Positions 30,200 to 38,993 of a DNA stretch of 64,000 nucleotides are shown one piece after another. Location of the stretch: positions 124,001-188,000 of the forward strand of contig NZ_JAVAJF010000003.1 of assembly GCF_030718085.1 (NCBI RefSeq), in the 5' to 3' direction. The stretch comes from Marinobacter sp. MDS2 (GTDB taxonomy: Bacteria; Pseudomonadota; Gammaproteobacteria; Pseudomonadales; Oleiphilaceae). Position 1 is the stretch's first letter; each line of letters opens with the position of its first letter. The position numbers and the translations under genes are program-made. The notes below the pieces were generated by a model that made no database searches, was not told the origin of the DNA, and was given only the letters and a program-made list of their open reading frames with translations.

Positions 30200-31177
30200 A
30201 TGCGAATCATCCTTGCCCCGATGGAAGGGCTGGTCGATGCACCTATCCGAGAAACCTTGACCAAGGTCGGTGGCATTGACCGGTGTGTTACCGAGTTTGT
30301 TCGTGTGACTCAGGGCATGTTGCCACCCCGTATTTTCTACAAGTACGCTCCGGAACTGCATAATCAATCGCGGACTCAGGTCGGTGTTCCGGTAGCGGTT
30401 CAGCTATTGGGGTCAGACCCCGAAATGATGGGCCGACACGGAGCGAAAGCCGCTGAACTGGGTGCTACCCAGGTCGATATCAATTTCGGTTGCCCCGCGA
30501 AAACAGTGAATCGGCACAAAGGTGGTTGTGTACTGATGCGTGAGCCGGAACTGATGTACCAGATTGCTGCCGGGGTGCGCAAAGCGGTTCCTGCCGATAT
30601 TCCCGTGACCGCTAAGATGCGTTTGGGGTACGACGACCGTTCCATGGGGGTTGCCTGCGGGCAAGCTCTGGAAGCTGCCGGCGCATCGGAAATCGTCATT
30701 CATGCCCGCAGTAAGGTGGATGGTTATAAACCGCCGGCCTACTGGGAAGAGATCGCCAAAGTGCGAGAAGCGGTGAACAGCCACGTGATAGCCAACGGTG
30801 AGATCTGGACCGTTGATGACTACTGGCGTTGCCGTGAGGTCTCAGGCTGCGACGATGTGATGATTGGCCGCGGCTTGATTGCTCGTCCGGATCTGGCAGC
30901 ACAAATCAAAGCTTCCCAGCGCGGAGAATCATTGGAGCCAATGACCTGGCCCGAAGCAGTGGCTTTGGTTCGCGAATACGCAGCGGCGTTGCAGACCCGA
31001 CTGGAAGACCGCTTTGTTACAGGTCGCATTAAACAGTGGCTTAATTTTCTGAGACAAGGCTTCCCGGAAGCGGAGCTGCTGTGGCCAGAGGCGCGCAAAC
31101 TGCGAGATGTCGCGCCCATGCTGGCTTGCCTCAGTCAGGTGGCCAGCGCGCCCGTTCGCGACACAGAGGCTGCCTGA
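30200..31177 (+). CDS. dusC: tRNA-dihydrouridine(16) synthase DusC
   Basis: FMN enzyme of 325 aa reducing a D-loop uridine of tRNA. The N-terminus RIILAPMEGLVDAPIRETLT binds FMN, and the catalytic cysteine is Cys98 in NFGCPAKTVNRHKGG. VTAKMRLGYDD and the GEIWT / MIGRGL phosphate-binding loops follow. Length and the GIDRCVTEFVRVT segment fit the DusC subgroup rather than DusA or DusB. Start: ATG at 30200 with GGAG upstream. Confidence 0.93.
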   Translation: MRIILAPMEGLVDAPIRETLTKVGGIDRCVTEFVRVTQGMLPPRIFYKYAPELHNQSRTQVGVPVAVQLLGSDPEMMGRHGAKAAELGATQVDINFGCPAKTVNRHKGGCVLMREPELMYQIAAGVRKAVPADIPVTAKMRLGYDDRSMGVACGQALEAAGASEIVIHARSKVDGYKPPAYWEEIAKVREAVNSHVIANGEIWTVDDYWRCREVSGCDDVMIGRGLIARPDLAAQIKASQRGESLEPMTWPEAVALVREYAAALQTRLEDRFVTGRIKQWLNFLRQGFPEAELLWPEARKLRDVAPMLACLSQVASAPVRDTEAA

Positions 31178-31206
31178 GAATTCATGTCGGTATTTTGATA
31201 CCGATG

Positions 31207-32226
31207 TCAGTTTTCGTGTTCGAGCGCCGGCGAATAATTCCCGGAGCGCGCCAAGCCATTGAGGTGTGCGCGTTTCGTCAGAGCCGCTTGAGCTTTTTCG
31301 CCATTGCTCCGTTCGCCGGCCCAGGCTTTTTGAGCCGGTTCCTGCAATGCTCGGCCATACGAAAAGCTTAACTCCCACGGTTGTGACCCTAAGCTATTGA
31401 TCGCATTAAGGTTGGCAGTCGATTCTTCCGGTGATTGCCCTCCCGATAAAAACATGATGCCGGGTACCGCAGCCGGTACTGTGCGCCGGAACACACGAAG
31501 AGTGGCTGTGGCGATTTGTTCGGGCGATGCTTTCTCCGCATCTTTGCCGGGCGTCACCATACTGGGTTTCAGCACCATCCACTCGAACCGCACATGATGC
31601 CGGTGCAGGGCGCCGAAAACCTTGATCAAGACGCTCTCACTCACCTCCGCCGTTCGCCCGATCGAGTGGTTGCCATCGATCAATACTTCAGGCTCTACAA
31701 TGGGCACGATACCTTGCGCCTGGCACTCTGCCGCGTAGCGAGCCAAAACTTCGGCATTGGCTTCAATGGCCTGATGGGAGGGCAGGGTATCCGAGACATG
31801 AAAGACACTTCTCCACTTGGCAAAGCGGGCACCGAGTGCTTTGTAATATTCCAGGCGCGAAGCCAGCCCATCTAATCCGTAGGTGATTTCATCGCCAGCA
31901 GCATTCACTAGCGGGCCTTTACCCGCATCAACTTTTATTCCGGGTACGATGCCCTGAGTTTCGAGCAGCTTTGGAATAGGAATGTCATCAAGGCTCAACT
32001 GCCCCAAGGTCTCTTCAAAGAGAATGACGCCACTGATGTGGTTGCCGAGATCGGGCGTTGAGAAGATCAAACTCCGGTATTCCCGCCGTGAGTCTTCCGT
32101 AGACTGGACTCCAATGGCGGAAAAACGTTTGGCAATGGTGGGCGCGCTTTCGTCCGCGGCGAGTATGCCTTTGTTGGGCTGAACCAGATCGTTGATGGTG
32201 GTTTGCAGTTCGTGGGCGGTGCTCAT
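31207..32226 (-). CDS. Fructose-bisphosphate aldolase, class I
   Basis: Schiff-base aldolase of 339 aa cleaving fructose 1,6-bisphosphate to DHAP and glyceraldehyde 3-phosphate. It is of the classical animal/plant-like class I type, not the archaeal-type FbaB: KGILAADES near residue 19, VEPEVLIDG with the catalytic glutamates 178 and 180, the Schiff-base Lys220 in VLKPSM, and the phosphate-binding LSGGQS. The C-terminal catalytic tyrosine of animal enzymes is not evident; the protein ends SPALEHEN. Start: ATG at 32224-32226 with AAGGAGG upstream. Confidence 0.93.
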   Translation of the reverse strand: MSTAHELQTTINDLVQPNKGILAADESAPTIAKRFSAIGVQSTEDSRREYRSLIFSTPDLGNHISGVILFEETLGQLSLDDIPIPKLLETQGIVPGIKVDAGKGPLVNAAGDEITYGLDGLASRLEYYKALGARFAKWRSVFHVSDTLPSHQAIEANAEVLARYAAECQAQGIVPIVEPEVLIDGNHSIGRTAEVSESVLIKVFGALHRHHVRFEWMVLKPSMVTPGKDAEKASPEQIATATLRVFRRTVPAAVPGIMFLSGGQSPEESTANLNAINSLGSQPWELSFSYGRALQEPAQKAWAGERSNGEKAQAALTKRAHLNGLARSGNYSPALEHEN

Positions 32227-32374
32227 GATGCCTCCTTGAATCGTTATTCTTAACTGAGTTTAGCCGGTAAATTCCATGATCATGAGATGAAATTGGCCTC
32301 TTAACACCTGCCCTATATCCACCAGGAGGTCTAGCCTGAGGGTAAGTCAACAGGATACGGGCTGGAGGTTTGCG

Positions 32375-33253
32375 ATGAACATGGCCACGAACACCGTCAA
32401 GGCTGCAAGAAAGAAGGTTTATCGGTCTTTGACGCCGAAAGGTTTTCAACCGGTGGTGCGCAGCCCGGATTTCGAGTTGTCTCAGGACTTGCCGAAATAC
32501 TGGTGGGATAATGATCCGGCCAAGACACTGTTGTTGGCGGCTTTGTCGGCCAGCTTTCCGCCTGGTGAGCGGTTCTTTATTGATTCGGTGCGCTATTATC
32601 AGGATCAGATTGCAGATCCGGAACTGCAGCGGTCGATTCGTGCCTTTATAGGTCAGGAAGCCCATCATTCGAAAGAGCACAAATTGATGAATGGCTGCCT
32701 GGAAGAAAAGGGAGTTGGCCTGGCCCGCATCGAACGTGAGATCCAGTGGTTCATGGATTGGATGCGAAAGAACCTGAGTCCTGAGCGGCAGTTAGCTCAC
32801 ACGGTCGCGGTGGAGCACTTCACTGCCATGATGGCGGAAGAGTTCTTGCTGAAATTCGATGCGTTGGAGGAAATGGATCCACGGGTTGCACCAGTTTGGG
32901 CCTGGCACGCGATTGAAGAGTCAGAGCACAAAGCGGTCGCTTTTGATGTGTACCGGTCGGTGGGCGGCAGCGAGTTCGTTCGCGTGACGGAGATGATGTA
33001 CGTCAGTGTGATGTTCCCCTTCTACACCTCACTGCATTTGGTCCAGTTGATGAGGGAAGAGGGTGAGCTCGGCAATCTCAAATCCTGGGCGGGCGCGGTG
33101 AAGTATATGTGGGTCAAACCGGGAATCTTCCGCAAGATGATCCCTTCGTATCTGAGGTATTACAGCCCTAACTTTCACCCTTGGAATAACGATGTTCGGG
33201 ATCTGCTCGACAAGGCTAAGAAACGATGGCTGCCAGCTTCGCTTCGCGATTGA
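32375..33253 (+). CDS. PF10118-type metal-dependent hydrolase (ferritin-like di-iron protein)
   Basis: Cytosolic protein of 292 aa. Repeated acidic/histidine motifs FIGQEAHHSKEH, VAVEHFTAMMAEE and WHAIEESEHKAVAFDVY are the predicted metal ligands in a four-helix bundle, as in the PF10118 family annotated as metal-dependent hydrolases. The reaction is not established. A clear GGAGG ribosome site is 6 nt before the ATG at 32375. The last 38 nt overlap the 3' end of the convergent ogt gene. Confidence 0.82.
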   Translation: MNMATNTVKAARKKVYRSLTPKGFQPVVRSPDFELSQDLPKYWWDNDPAKTLLLAALSASFPPGERFFIDSVRYYQDQIADPELQRSIRAFIGQEAHHSKEHKLMNGCLEEKGVGLARIEREIQWFMDWMRKNLSPERQLAHTVAVEHFTAMMAEEFLLKFDALEEMDPRVAPVWAWHAIEESEHKAVAFDVYRSVGGSEFVRVTEMMYVSVMFPFYTSLHLVQLMREEGELGNLKSWAGAVKYMWVKPGIFRKMIPSYLRYYSPNFHPWNNDVRDLLDKAKKRWLPASLRD

Positions 33254-33725
33254 GCAAGGCTTGTTTCCGTTCGATGCCCCAGCGGTAGCCACCTAATCCG
33301 CCATCCGACCGGACAACACGGTGGCAGGGGACAATGACGGCCAATTGATTTGCTCCACAGGCATTTGCCACCGCGCGCACGGCTTTCGGTTCACCCAGAT
33401 GGGTTGCCAATTCCGAATAGGTGATTGTCTGCCCCGGCGGAATGCTCTGAAGTGCATGCCAGACTCGCTTTTGAAACGCGGTTCCTTCCAGAGCAAGGGG
33501 ATGGTCAAGTGGTGTTTCCGGATTTTCCAGTACCGTGACGATCTTTTTCAGCAACTCAGCGTCTTGCCCGTCCGCCGGTGATATGGTTTGAGTAGGAAAA
33601 CGTTCTTTTATCCAGTGAAGTAGCTGCTCCTCTTGATCACTCAAGTCGACCGAACGAAGGCCTTGTTCGTTCCATACCGCAAGCGCCCAACCGAGAGCGC
33701 TGTGAGCAATGCCATAGTGCATCAC
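33216..33725 (-). CDS. ogt: Methylated-DNA-protein-cysteine methyltransferase
   Basis: Suicidal DNA repair protein of 169 aa that transfers alkyl groups from O6-alkylguanine to its own cysteine. The active site PCHRVV has Cys134, preceded by the winged-helix region TYSELATHLGEPKAVRAVANACGANQ and followed by LGGYRWG. It lacks an Ada regulatory domain. The 3' end overlaps the convergent PF10118 gene by 38 nt, and a GNAT gene lies 4 nt upstream, probably in the same operon. Confidence 0.94.
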   Translation of the reverse strand: MMHYGIAHSALGWALAVWNEQGLRSVDLSDQEEQLLHWIKERFPTQTISPADGQDAELLKKIVTVLENPETPLDHPLALEGTAFQKRVWHALQSIPPGQTITYSELATHLGEPKAVRAVANACGANQLAVIVPCHRVVRSDGGLGGYRWGIERKQALLNREAKLAAIVS

Positions 33726-33729
33726 GCTG

Positions 33730-34215
33730 TCAGCCCTGCAGTTTCTTGCGCATTTTGAAACGCAGGAACTGAACGCCTTTCATGGTAACTTGCTGCTCTT
33801 CCAGAACTTCAAACCCATGTTTTTCAAAGAACGGGCGGGCAATGACGCTGGCTTCGGTTTGGAGTTCTTTGGCTCCTTTGGCCTGAAGTTGCTGTTCGGC
33901 TTCCTCATAAAGCGCCGAGGCAATGCCTTGGCGGGCGTAGTTGGGGGCGGTAAAGACTAGATCGATTGCGCCGCTTGGTTCATACGAAATAAAGCCCGCA
34001 AGCGCTTCGCCGTCCTCGGCGACGAGTGTTTCCAGCGAGGCGAAACGGTCCTGCCAGGTGTCCAGGTTTGGGGTTCGCGAGGCCCAGGCGTATCGCTGGG
34101 TTTCATCGTAAGCAGCTGCCGTCAGTTCGTGAACAGAATCCGTAAACAGGCGAACCACCGGGCTCAGGTCTTTAATTCGATATTTGCGAATGGTGATCGA
34201 AGGGGCTGTAGTCAT
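33730..34215 (-). CDS. GNAT family N-acetyltransferase
   Basis: Acetyltransferase of 161 aa. The acyl-CoA loop is in ARQGIASALYEEAEQQL and the C-terminal strands ARPFFEKHGFEVLEEQQV complete the GNAT fold, resembling YafP-like members. The substrate is unknown. It sits 4 nt upstream of ogt and is probably co-transcribed with it. Start: ATG at 34213-34215. Confidence 0.88.
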   Translation of the reverse strand: MTTAPSITIRKYRIKDLSPVVRLFTDSVHELTAAAYDETQRYAWASRTPNLDTWQDRFASLETLVAEDGEALAGFISYEPSGAIDLVFTAPNYARQGIASALYEEAEQQLQAKGAKELQTEASVIARPFFEKHGFEVLEEQQVTMKGVQFLRFKMRKKLQG

Positions 34216-34323
34216 ATCGTTTCAGTATCCACCTGTGTGAGAAATCAGGTTGATGGCCAAGTCGTTGACCACTCTTTGAAGCATACCGACAACTGCGGGA
34301 AAATCCAGCCTTTGGGCCCGGCG

Positions 34324-34776
34324 TCAGTTCCTGTTCTTCAATACCGAGTAAATTTGATACGCCGCCGCATCGGCGTCCGGGGCGATGTTCTCTTGTTCCG
34401 ACCGAATAAAACGGGCCTCGGTGGCAGTCGGGTTATCGAGATTCTTTGCCCAGCGGCCAAGCAGGGTGGCCACGCGCTTTTCATCGTTGCTTCGCAAACC
34501 GGGCCAGTAAACGTAGGGGACAAGTTCGGGGCGGCTGATGAAAAACAGTGCGGCCTCTTCGGGTTTCTCGAGAATATCGCCGCGAAGTCCCAGTGTGAAC
34601 CGTTGGCCGTCACTCCCCACCATCGAAACCAGTAATGAATTATCGTTGTCGGCGTAATGGGCGTTTGTTGCCGTGATCGGAGCGTTGAGGCTGGGCACCG
34701 AGGTGATGAAATACTGAAAAACGATCAGGCCCGCCAAGACAATAAGAAGAGCGGAAAGCGCAAGGGATTTTGCCAT
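34324..34776 (-). CDS. Membrane-anchored hypothetical protein
   Basis: Protein of 150 aa with a single N-terminal hydrophobic segment (about 5-25, LALSALLIVLAGLIVFQYF) and an otherwise soluble, probably periplasmic, domain. No family recognised. Codon use and composition resemble the neighbours, so it is likely a real gene. It is upstream of, and in the same direction as, the GNAT-ogt pair, separated by 108 nt in which I see no clear signal. Confidence 0.6.
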   Translation of the reverse strand: MAKSLALSALLIVLAGLIVFQYFITSVPSLNAPITATNAHYADNDNSLLVSMVGSDGQRFTLGLRGDILEKPEEAALFFISRPELVPYVYWPGLRSNDEKRVATLLGRWAKNLDNPTATEARFIRSEQENIAPDADAAAYQIYSVLKNRN

Positions 34777-34829
34777 GACTGTGTACCGTCAAGAATGGGT
34801 AGGAAAGGATGCATGTTCAGCAAGGCAAC

Positions 34830-34863
34830 AAAAAGCCCGGCAACTCACGTAACCGGGCTTTTT
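34830..34863. terminator. Bidirectional terminator downstream of nrdJb
   Basis: Perfect 11-bp stem AAAAAGCCCGG / CCGGGCTTTTT with a 12-nt loop and flanking A/T runs. It is 21 nt past the stop of nrdJb on the minus strand. Confidence 0.88.
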
Positions 34864-34884
34864 GTTTATTGCCGTTGAGTCAAA

Positions 34885-35583
34885 TCAACCGCACTTGCTG
34901 TCACCGCAAGACAAGCAAGTTGCGCATCCGTCCATGACAATAACGGCTTTGGTGCTGCACTTGCCGCACATGGTGGCGTTGGCAGGGTAGTCGCTGCTGG
35001 TGTCATCGTTGGTGGCAGTGCTGTGTGACGCTTCAAATTCAGCACGTTTTTCAGCCAGAATGCGCTTGGTGGTTTCGCTCATCTCGTCACTTTCCAGCAG
35101 GCCGATAGCCTTCAGGTGTTTCTCGATGACGGCGCCAATTTCGGCAACCAGAGACGGCATGAAAACACCGCCTTTCTTGAAGTAGCCACCGTTGGGGTCG
35201 TATACGCTGCGCAGTTCCTCGACCAGGAAGGTAAGGTCACCGCCTTTGCGGAATACTGCTGAAATAACCCGTGTCAACGCTATAACCCACTGGAAGTGTT
35301 CCATCGACTTGGAGTTGATGAACACTTCGTACGGCTGGCGGCTTTCGTGGTCTGTGTCTTCGTTTAGCAAGATGTCATTGATCGTAATGTACATCGCGTG
35401 CTCGGCCACCGGCGGCTTGATCTTGTAGGTGGTACCCAGCAAGAAATCAGGCCGCTCGATGTATTCGTTCATCTGAACCGGCTTGTTGTCTGGCTGTGCG
35501 GCGGCCGGGGCATCGTTGCTGGTTTCTGTGTCGGCTTTTTTCACTCGGTAGCCGACAATCTGGTTGCTGATTTTAACTGTCAT
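34885..35583 (-). CDS. nrdJb: Class II ribonucleotide reductase small component NrdJb
   Basis: The C-terminal portion of an adenosylcobalamin-dependent ribonucleotide reductase, encoded separately (232 aa). The central region (HAMYITINDIL, FINSKSMEHFQWVIALTRVISAVFRKGG) is the TSCPD-type domain. The tail has two CxxC-like groups, CGKCSTKAVIVMDGC and CLSCGDSKCG, the cysteines expected to re-reduce the active site or bind zinc. It begins 30 nt downstream of nrdJa in the same direction. The same two-gene split is known in Pseudomonas, so this is not a recent frameshift. Start: ATG at 35583. Confidence 0.9.
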   Translation of the reverse strand: MTVKISNQIVGYRVKKADTETSNDAPAAAQPDNKPVQMNEYIERPDFLLGTTYKIKPPVAEHAMYITINDILLNEDTDHESRQPYEVFINSKSMEHFQWVIALTRVISAVFRKGGDLTFLVEELRSVYDPNGGYFKKGGVFMPSLVAEIGAVIEKHLKAIGLLESDEMSETTKRILAEKRAEFEASHSTATNDDTSSDYPANATMCGKCSTKAVIVMDGCATCLSCGDSKCG

Positions 35584-35613
35584 TTTCGTTGTCCTATCTG
35601 TCGGGTTCCGGGA

Positions 35614-37752
35614 TCAATACTTGCCGTAAGTGCCTTCTTTGAGCGCATCAAACAGGTTGGCGGCGGTATGAATTTCGCCGTCGTATTCTACCTGTTCATT
35701 GCCCTTCAAGGTGACTTTGCTGCCATCGTCCAGGGTAAACTCGTACAGAGTGTTCTCGAGATCTTTCTCTTTGACCAGTACGCCCTGGAAGGCTTCCGGG
35801 TTGAAGCGGAAAGTGGTGCAACCTTTCAAGCCTTGGTCGTAGGCATACAGATAGATGCCCTTGAAGTCCTGGTATGCGAAATCTTGAGGCACGTTCGCGG
35901 TTTTGGAAATGGAGGAATCTACCCATTTCTGTGCGGCGGCCTGAATGTCTACGTGCTGCTTCGGCGTAACGTCGTCGGACGTCGTGAAATAGCTTGGCAG
36001 CTTTTTGTCTTCGTCCGCGGAGAACGGCATGGCACCCGGATTCACCAGATGACGGTATGCCAGCAGCTCGAATGAGAAAACGTCCACTTTCTCTTTGGTC
36101 TTGCGGCCTTCGCGGATAATGTTGCGAGCGTAGTGGTGCGAGAAGCTCGGTTCAATACCGTTACTGGCGTTGTTAGCCAGCGACAAGCTGATGGTTCCAG
36201 TTGGTGCGATCGAGGTGTGGTGAGTGAATCGACCACCTTTCTCTGCCAGCTTTTCAACCAGCTCCGGATCAACTTCGCCAATCTTCTGCATGTAGCGGCT
36301 GTACTTGGCGTGGAGTACTTTACCTTTCAGCTTGTCGCCAACTTTGTGGCCGTCTTTGGCAAGCTCGGGGCACTTGGCCAGCATCTTGGGCGTCACTTCA
36401 AATTCGTCGTCCATGATGGGGGCTGCGCCTTTTTCTTCAGCAAGCGACAAGGACTGGCGCCAGCCTTCAACGGCCATCTCGCGAACAACTTCTTCGGTAA
36501 AGGCGACGGATTCATCAGAGCCGTAGGGCATGCGAAGCATCGCAAGGGTAGAGCCCAAGCCCAGAATGCCCATGCCGTGACGGCGCTTGTAGGTGATTTC
36601 ATGGCGCTGTTCTTCCAGCGGCAAACCGTTGATTTCTACCACGTTGTCCAGCATGCGGGTGAACGTGCCCACAACTTTGCGGTACTTTTCGTAGTTGAAA
36701 CTGGCTTTTTCGGTGAACGGGTAGTCCACGAACTTGGTCAGGTTCACAGAACCCAGCAGGCAGCTACCGTAGGGAGGCAGAGGCTGTTCGCCACAAGGGT
36801 TGGTGGCACGGATGTCCTCGCAGAACCAGTTGTTGTTCATCTGGTTGACCTTGTCGATCAGGATGAAACCTGGCTCGGCGTAGTCGTAGGTGCTGGTCAT
36901 GATGGTGTCCCAGATGAACTGGGCTTTTACCGTTTTATAGATGCGGCAGGCCACCTTGCCTTCATCGTTCACCACGTAGCTGTCCTGCACCGGGAAGTCG
37001 CGGTAAAGGAATTTGCTGGTGTCGGTCAGGTCAAGCTCTTCTTGCTCTACCTCTTTACGGCTGACCGGGAAAGACAGATGCCAGTCCTCGCCATTGCGGA
37101 CGGCTTCGATGAAATCTTCGGTGATCAGCAGAGACAGGTTGAACTGACGCAAGCGACCGTCTTCTCGTTTGGCTTGAATAAACTCGATGACGTCAGGGTG
37201 ATGAACGTCAAAGGTGGCCATTTGCGCACCGCGACGACCGCCAGCAGAGGAGACGGTGAAGCACATGCGATCAAAGATATCCATGAACGACAGCGGGCCA
37301 GAAGTGGTTGCTCCAGCGCCAGCCACGTAGGCACCACGGGGACGCAGAGTGGAAAACTCATAACCAATACCACAACCAGCCTTGAGGGTTAGGCCGGCTT
37401 CGTGGTTTTTCTCCAGAATGTCGTTCATGGAATCGTGGATGTTGCCGGAAACCGTGCAGTTAATGGTCGAGGTTGCCGGTTTGTGCGCTTCGGCGCCCGC
37501 ATTGGAGGTGATCCGGCCAGCGGGAATTGCGCCGTTCTGCAAAGCCCACAGGAATTCTTTCATGTACTTGTCGCGTACATTCTTTTTTTCCACTTCGGCA
37601 AGGGCTTTGGCGACCCGCTCGTAGGTTGCGTTAATGTCTTTATCGACAGACTCGCCGGTCTTGGTTTTCAGCTGATATTTGCTGGCCCAGATGTCGAGCG
37701 AAGCTTCCTGCATGGGAATCGTTGTGATCACTGCCTGTGCCTTAGCGTTCAT
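35614..37752 (-). CDS. nrdJa: Adenosylcobalamin-dependent class II ribonucleotide reductase NrdJa
   Basis: Catalytic component of about 712 aa that reduces ribonucleotides without oxygen dependence, using vitamin B12. The first active-site cysteine is in TSTINCTVSG. The finger loop with asparagine, radical cysteine and glutamate is in NPCGEQ, followed by PPYGSCLLGSVNLT. The end of the 10-stranded barrel and APTGTISLSLANNASNGIEPSFS are clear. Start: ATG at 37750-37752; a GTG two codons earlier is an alternative. Upstream are two NrdR-box-like sites. No cobalamin riboswitch was recognised in the leader. Confidence 0.94.
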   Translation of the reverse strand: MNAKAQAVITTIPMQEASLDIWASKYQLKTKTGESVDKDINATYERVAKALAEVEKKNVRDKYMKEFLWALQNGAIPAGRITSNAGAEAHKPATSTINCTVSGNIHDSMNDILEKNHEAGLTLKAGCGIGYEFSTLRPRGAYVAGAGATTSGPLSFMDIFDRMCFTVSSAGGRRGAQMATFDVHHPDVIEFIQAKREDGRLRQFNLSLLITEDFIEAVRNGEDWHLSFPVSRKEVEQEELDLTDTSKFLYRDFPVQDSYVVNDEGKVACRIYKTVKAQFIWDTIMTSTYDYAEPGFILIDKVNQMNNNWFCEDIRATNPCGEQPLPPYGSCLLGSVNLTKFVDYPFTEKASFNYEKYRKVVGTFTRMLDNVVEINGLPLEEQRHEITYKRRHGMGILGLGSTLAMLRMPYGSDESVAFTEEVVREMAVEGWRQSLSLAEEKGAAPIMDDEFEVTPKMLAKCPELAKDGHKVGDKLKGKVLHAKYSRYMQKIGEVDPELVEKLAEKGGRFTHHTSIAPTGTISLSLANNASNGIEPSFSHHYARNIIREGRKTKEKVDVFSFELLAYRHLVNPGAMPFSADEDKKLPSYFTTSDDVTPKQHVDIQAAAQKWVDSSISKTANVPQDFAYQDFKGIYLYAYDQGLKGCTTFRFNPEAFQGVLVKEKDLENTLYEFTLDDGSKVTLKGNEQVEYDGEIHTAANLFDALKEGTYGKY

Positions 37753-37793
37753 TGCCACCCTCTGCTTTTTTAATAACTGTCTTCTCGTCTATA

Positions 37794-37840
37794 ACCCTAT
37801 ATATGGGTTAATTTTCGATGAGTATAACAGGATATAGTGT
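37794..37840. promoter_or_regulatory. Pair of NrdR-box-like sites upstream of nrdJa
   Basis: Two 16-mers at 37794-37809 and 37825-37840 each match the NrdR consensus ACACWATATATWGTGT at about 12 of 16 positions. They begin exactly 31 nt apart, the three-helical-turn spacing typical of paired NrdR boxes. They lie about 40-90 nt upstream of the nrdJa start. NrdR is the nucleotide-sensing repressor of ribonucleotide reductase genes; its own gene is not in the window. Confidence 0.7.
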
Positions 37841-38054
37841 TTTGTGAATAAGGGATAACCTATGAATTGAGAGGCGCGGGCAAAGAAATTCAATGAGAAA
37901 ACACTTGAAAGTTCGCAACACCGCACGGGGCGTGAGCTGCTGGCTCGCTCAGAAAAAATCGGCAGATCAGTACGAATTTAAGCGCTGATTTATAAGTGAA
38001 CAAGTTGAGGAATATGTGAGCATTGCACGTCTTGTATAGCGACGTATCGGTAAA

Positions 38055-38085
38055 CTGCAGTGGTGGTGTCGTACGTCTGCAGTGG
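38055..38085 (+). promoter_or_regulatory. Direct repeat CTGCAGTGG upstream of the FilA-like gene
   Basis: CTGCAGTGG occurs at 38055-38063 and 38077-38085, a 22-nt period (two helical turns), 40-70 nt before the ATG at 38125. An AT-rich TAATACTATA follows at about 38100, so the proximal copy would overlap a -35 region. Candidate activator site. The rest of the 372-nt gap (37753-38124) has the NrdR-like sites and nothing else recognised. Confidence 0.4.
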
Positions 38086-38124
38086 CCCATAGGAATTGGC
38101 TAATACTATACAAGGAAAAAAATA

Positions 38125-38940
38125 ATGAAAGGCCTGAAACCAACATTATTAGCGCTGTTCGTTAGCGGAGTACCGACGCTGGCTTTTGCAGATTCCGGCT
38201 TTCAGCCGCTGGATGAAGCTTTCATGGGAAATATCACCGGGCAGGCCGGTGTAACCATCGAGCTTGAGACGAAACTTAACATCGACCGTTTTATCTATAC
38301 CGATGAAGGATCGCTGGAGGTCAATGACATATTCGTTGGCGGTGCCAATCGTACGGATATGTTTTCAGAGATGGGGTTGAACATGAACGGGGCCGCTACC
38401 GATCGTTTGGATAACGTCCGGATCAATATCGATGTGGCGAGAGATGGCGATGCCATCATCAATCTATTACCTTTAGCCTTCAATGCGGTGGATTTCAACG
38501 TGTCTACTGGTGCCTGGAATCTGATTGGTAGCGGCGGTTCCACTACCATTCTTGATAACTTCAAGATGGATGCACTGATCGGCTCCGGTACGATTCGGAT
38601 AGATACAGCGACAGACAAGCTAAACTTTAAAACGGATATCGCTATTGATGATATGGATTTCGATGTGCCTTTCCTGGCGCTGGGCATAAGGGATTTAGAA
38701 GTGACCGGTGCAGATTATGATCTGCAGGCGCCTCAACCTTTAAGGGTGTTTGCCCCTGTAGAACTCGATATATACAAGGCCACGAACTCTCAGGGCGTTC
38801 AGAGTCTTGCAGTTGATTTGCAAACGTTCGAAGCTGATGTACGGATAGGGGGCGTGATCGTCGGAGGAACGTCAATCGGTTCGCTTGCTTTGGATAATCT
38901 GGCAATCAGTAATACGTCGATGCGGATATATGGCCACTAA
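38125..38940 (+). CDS. Secreted FilA/DUF6160-like protein
   Basis: Exported protein of 271 aa with a signal peptide (about 1-22, ending LAFA-DSG). The mature start FQPLDEAFMGNITGQAGVTIELE resembles FilA/DUF6160-type proteins, which occur near surface-filament genes in Acinetobacter and Marinobacter. The rest is rich in beta strands with many aspartates (NINIDVARDGDAIINLLPL, ALDNLAISNTSMRI) and no cysteines. No filament genes are adjacent here. A secretion or surface role is inferred from the signal and family resemblance only. Confidence 0.65.
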   Translation: MKGLKPTLLALFVSGVPTLAFADSGFQPLDEAFMGNITGQAGVTIELETKLNIDRFIYTDEGSLEVNDIFVGGANRTDMFSEMGLNMNGAATDRLDNVRINIDVARDGDAIINLLPLAFNAVDFNVSTGAWNLIGSGGSTTILDNFKMDALIGSGTIRIDTATDKLNFKTDIAIDDMDFDVPFLALGIRDLEVTGADYDLQAPQPLRVFAPVELDIYKATNSQGVQSLAVDLQTFEADVRIGGVIVGGTSIGSLALDNLAISNTSMRIYGH

Positions 38941-38960
38941 TTCCTGGCGTTGACTGTTGT

Positions 38961-38991
38961 AAAAACGGGAGCCAAGTTGGCTCCCGTTTTT
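38961..38991. terminator. Bidirectional terminator between convergent genes
   Basis: Inverted repeat AAAAACGGGAGCC / GGCTCCCGTTTTT with a short AAGTT loop, between the FilA-like gene and the convergent ABC ATPase gene that ends at 38994. Confidence 0.92.
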
Positions 38992-38993
38992 CA

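Noticed and set aside
36133..37392. 419-codon plus-strand open frame inside nrdJa
   Set aside because: It is antisense to nrdJa, with low-complexity valine/phenylalanine-rich composition typical of shadow frames.
37753..38124. Cobalamin riboswitch upstream of nrdJa
   Set aside because: I looked for it because the enzyme uses B12, but found no B12-box-like sequence or matching fold.
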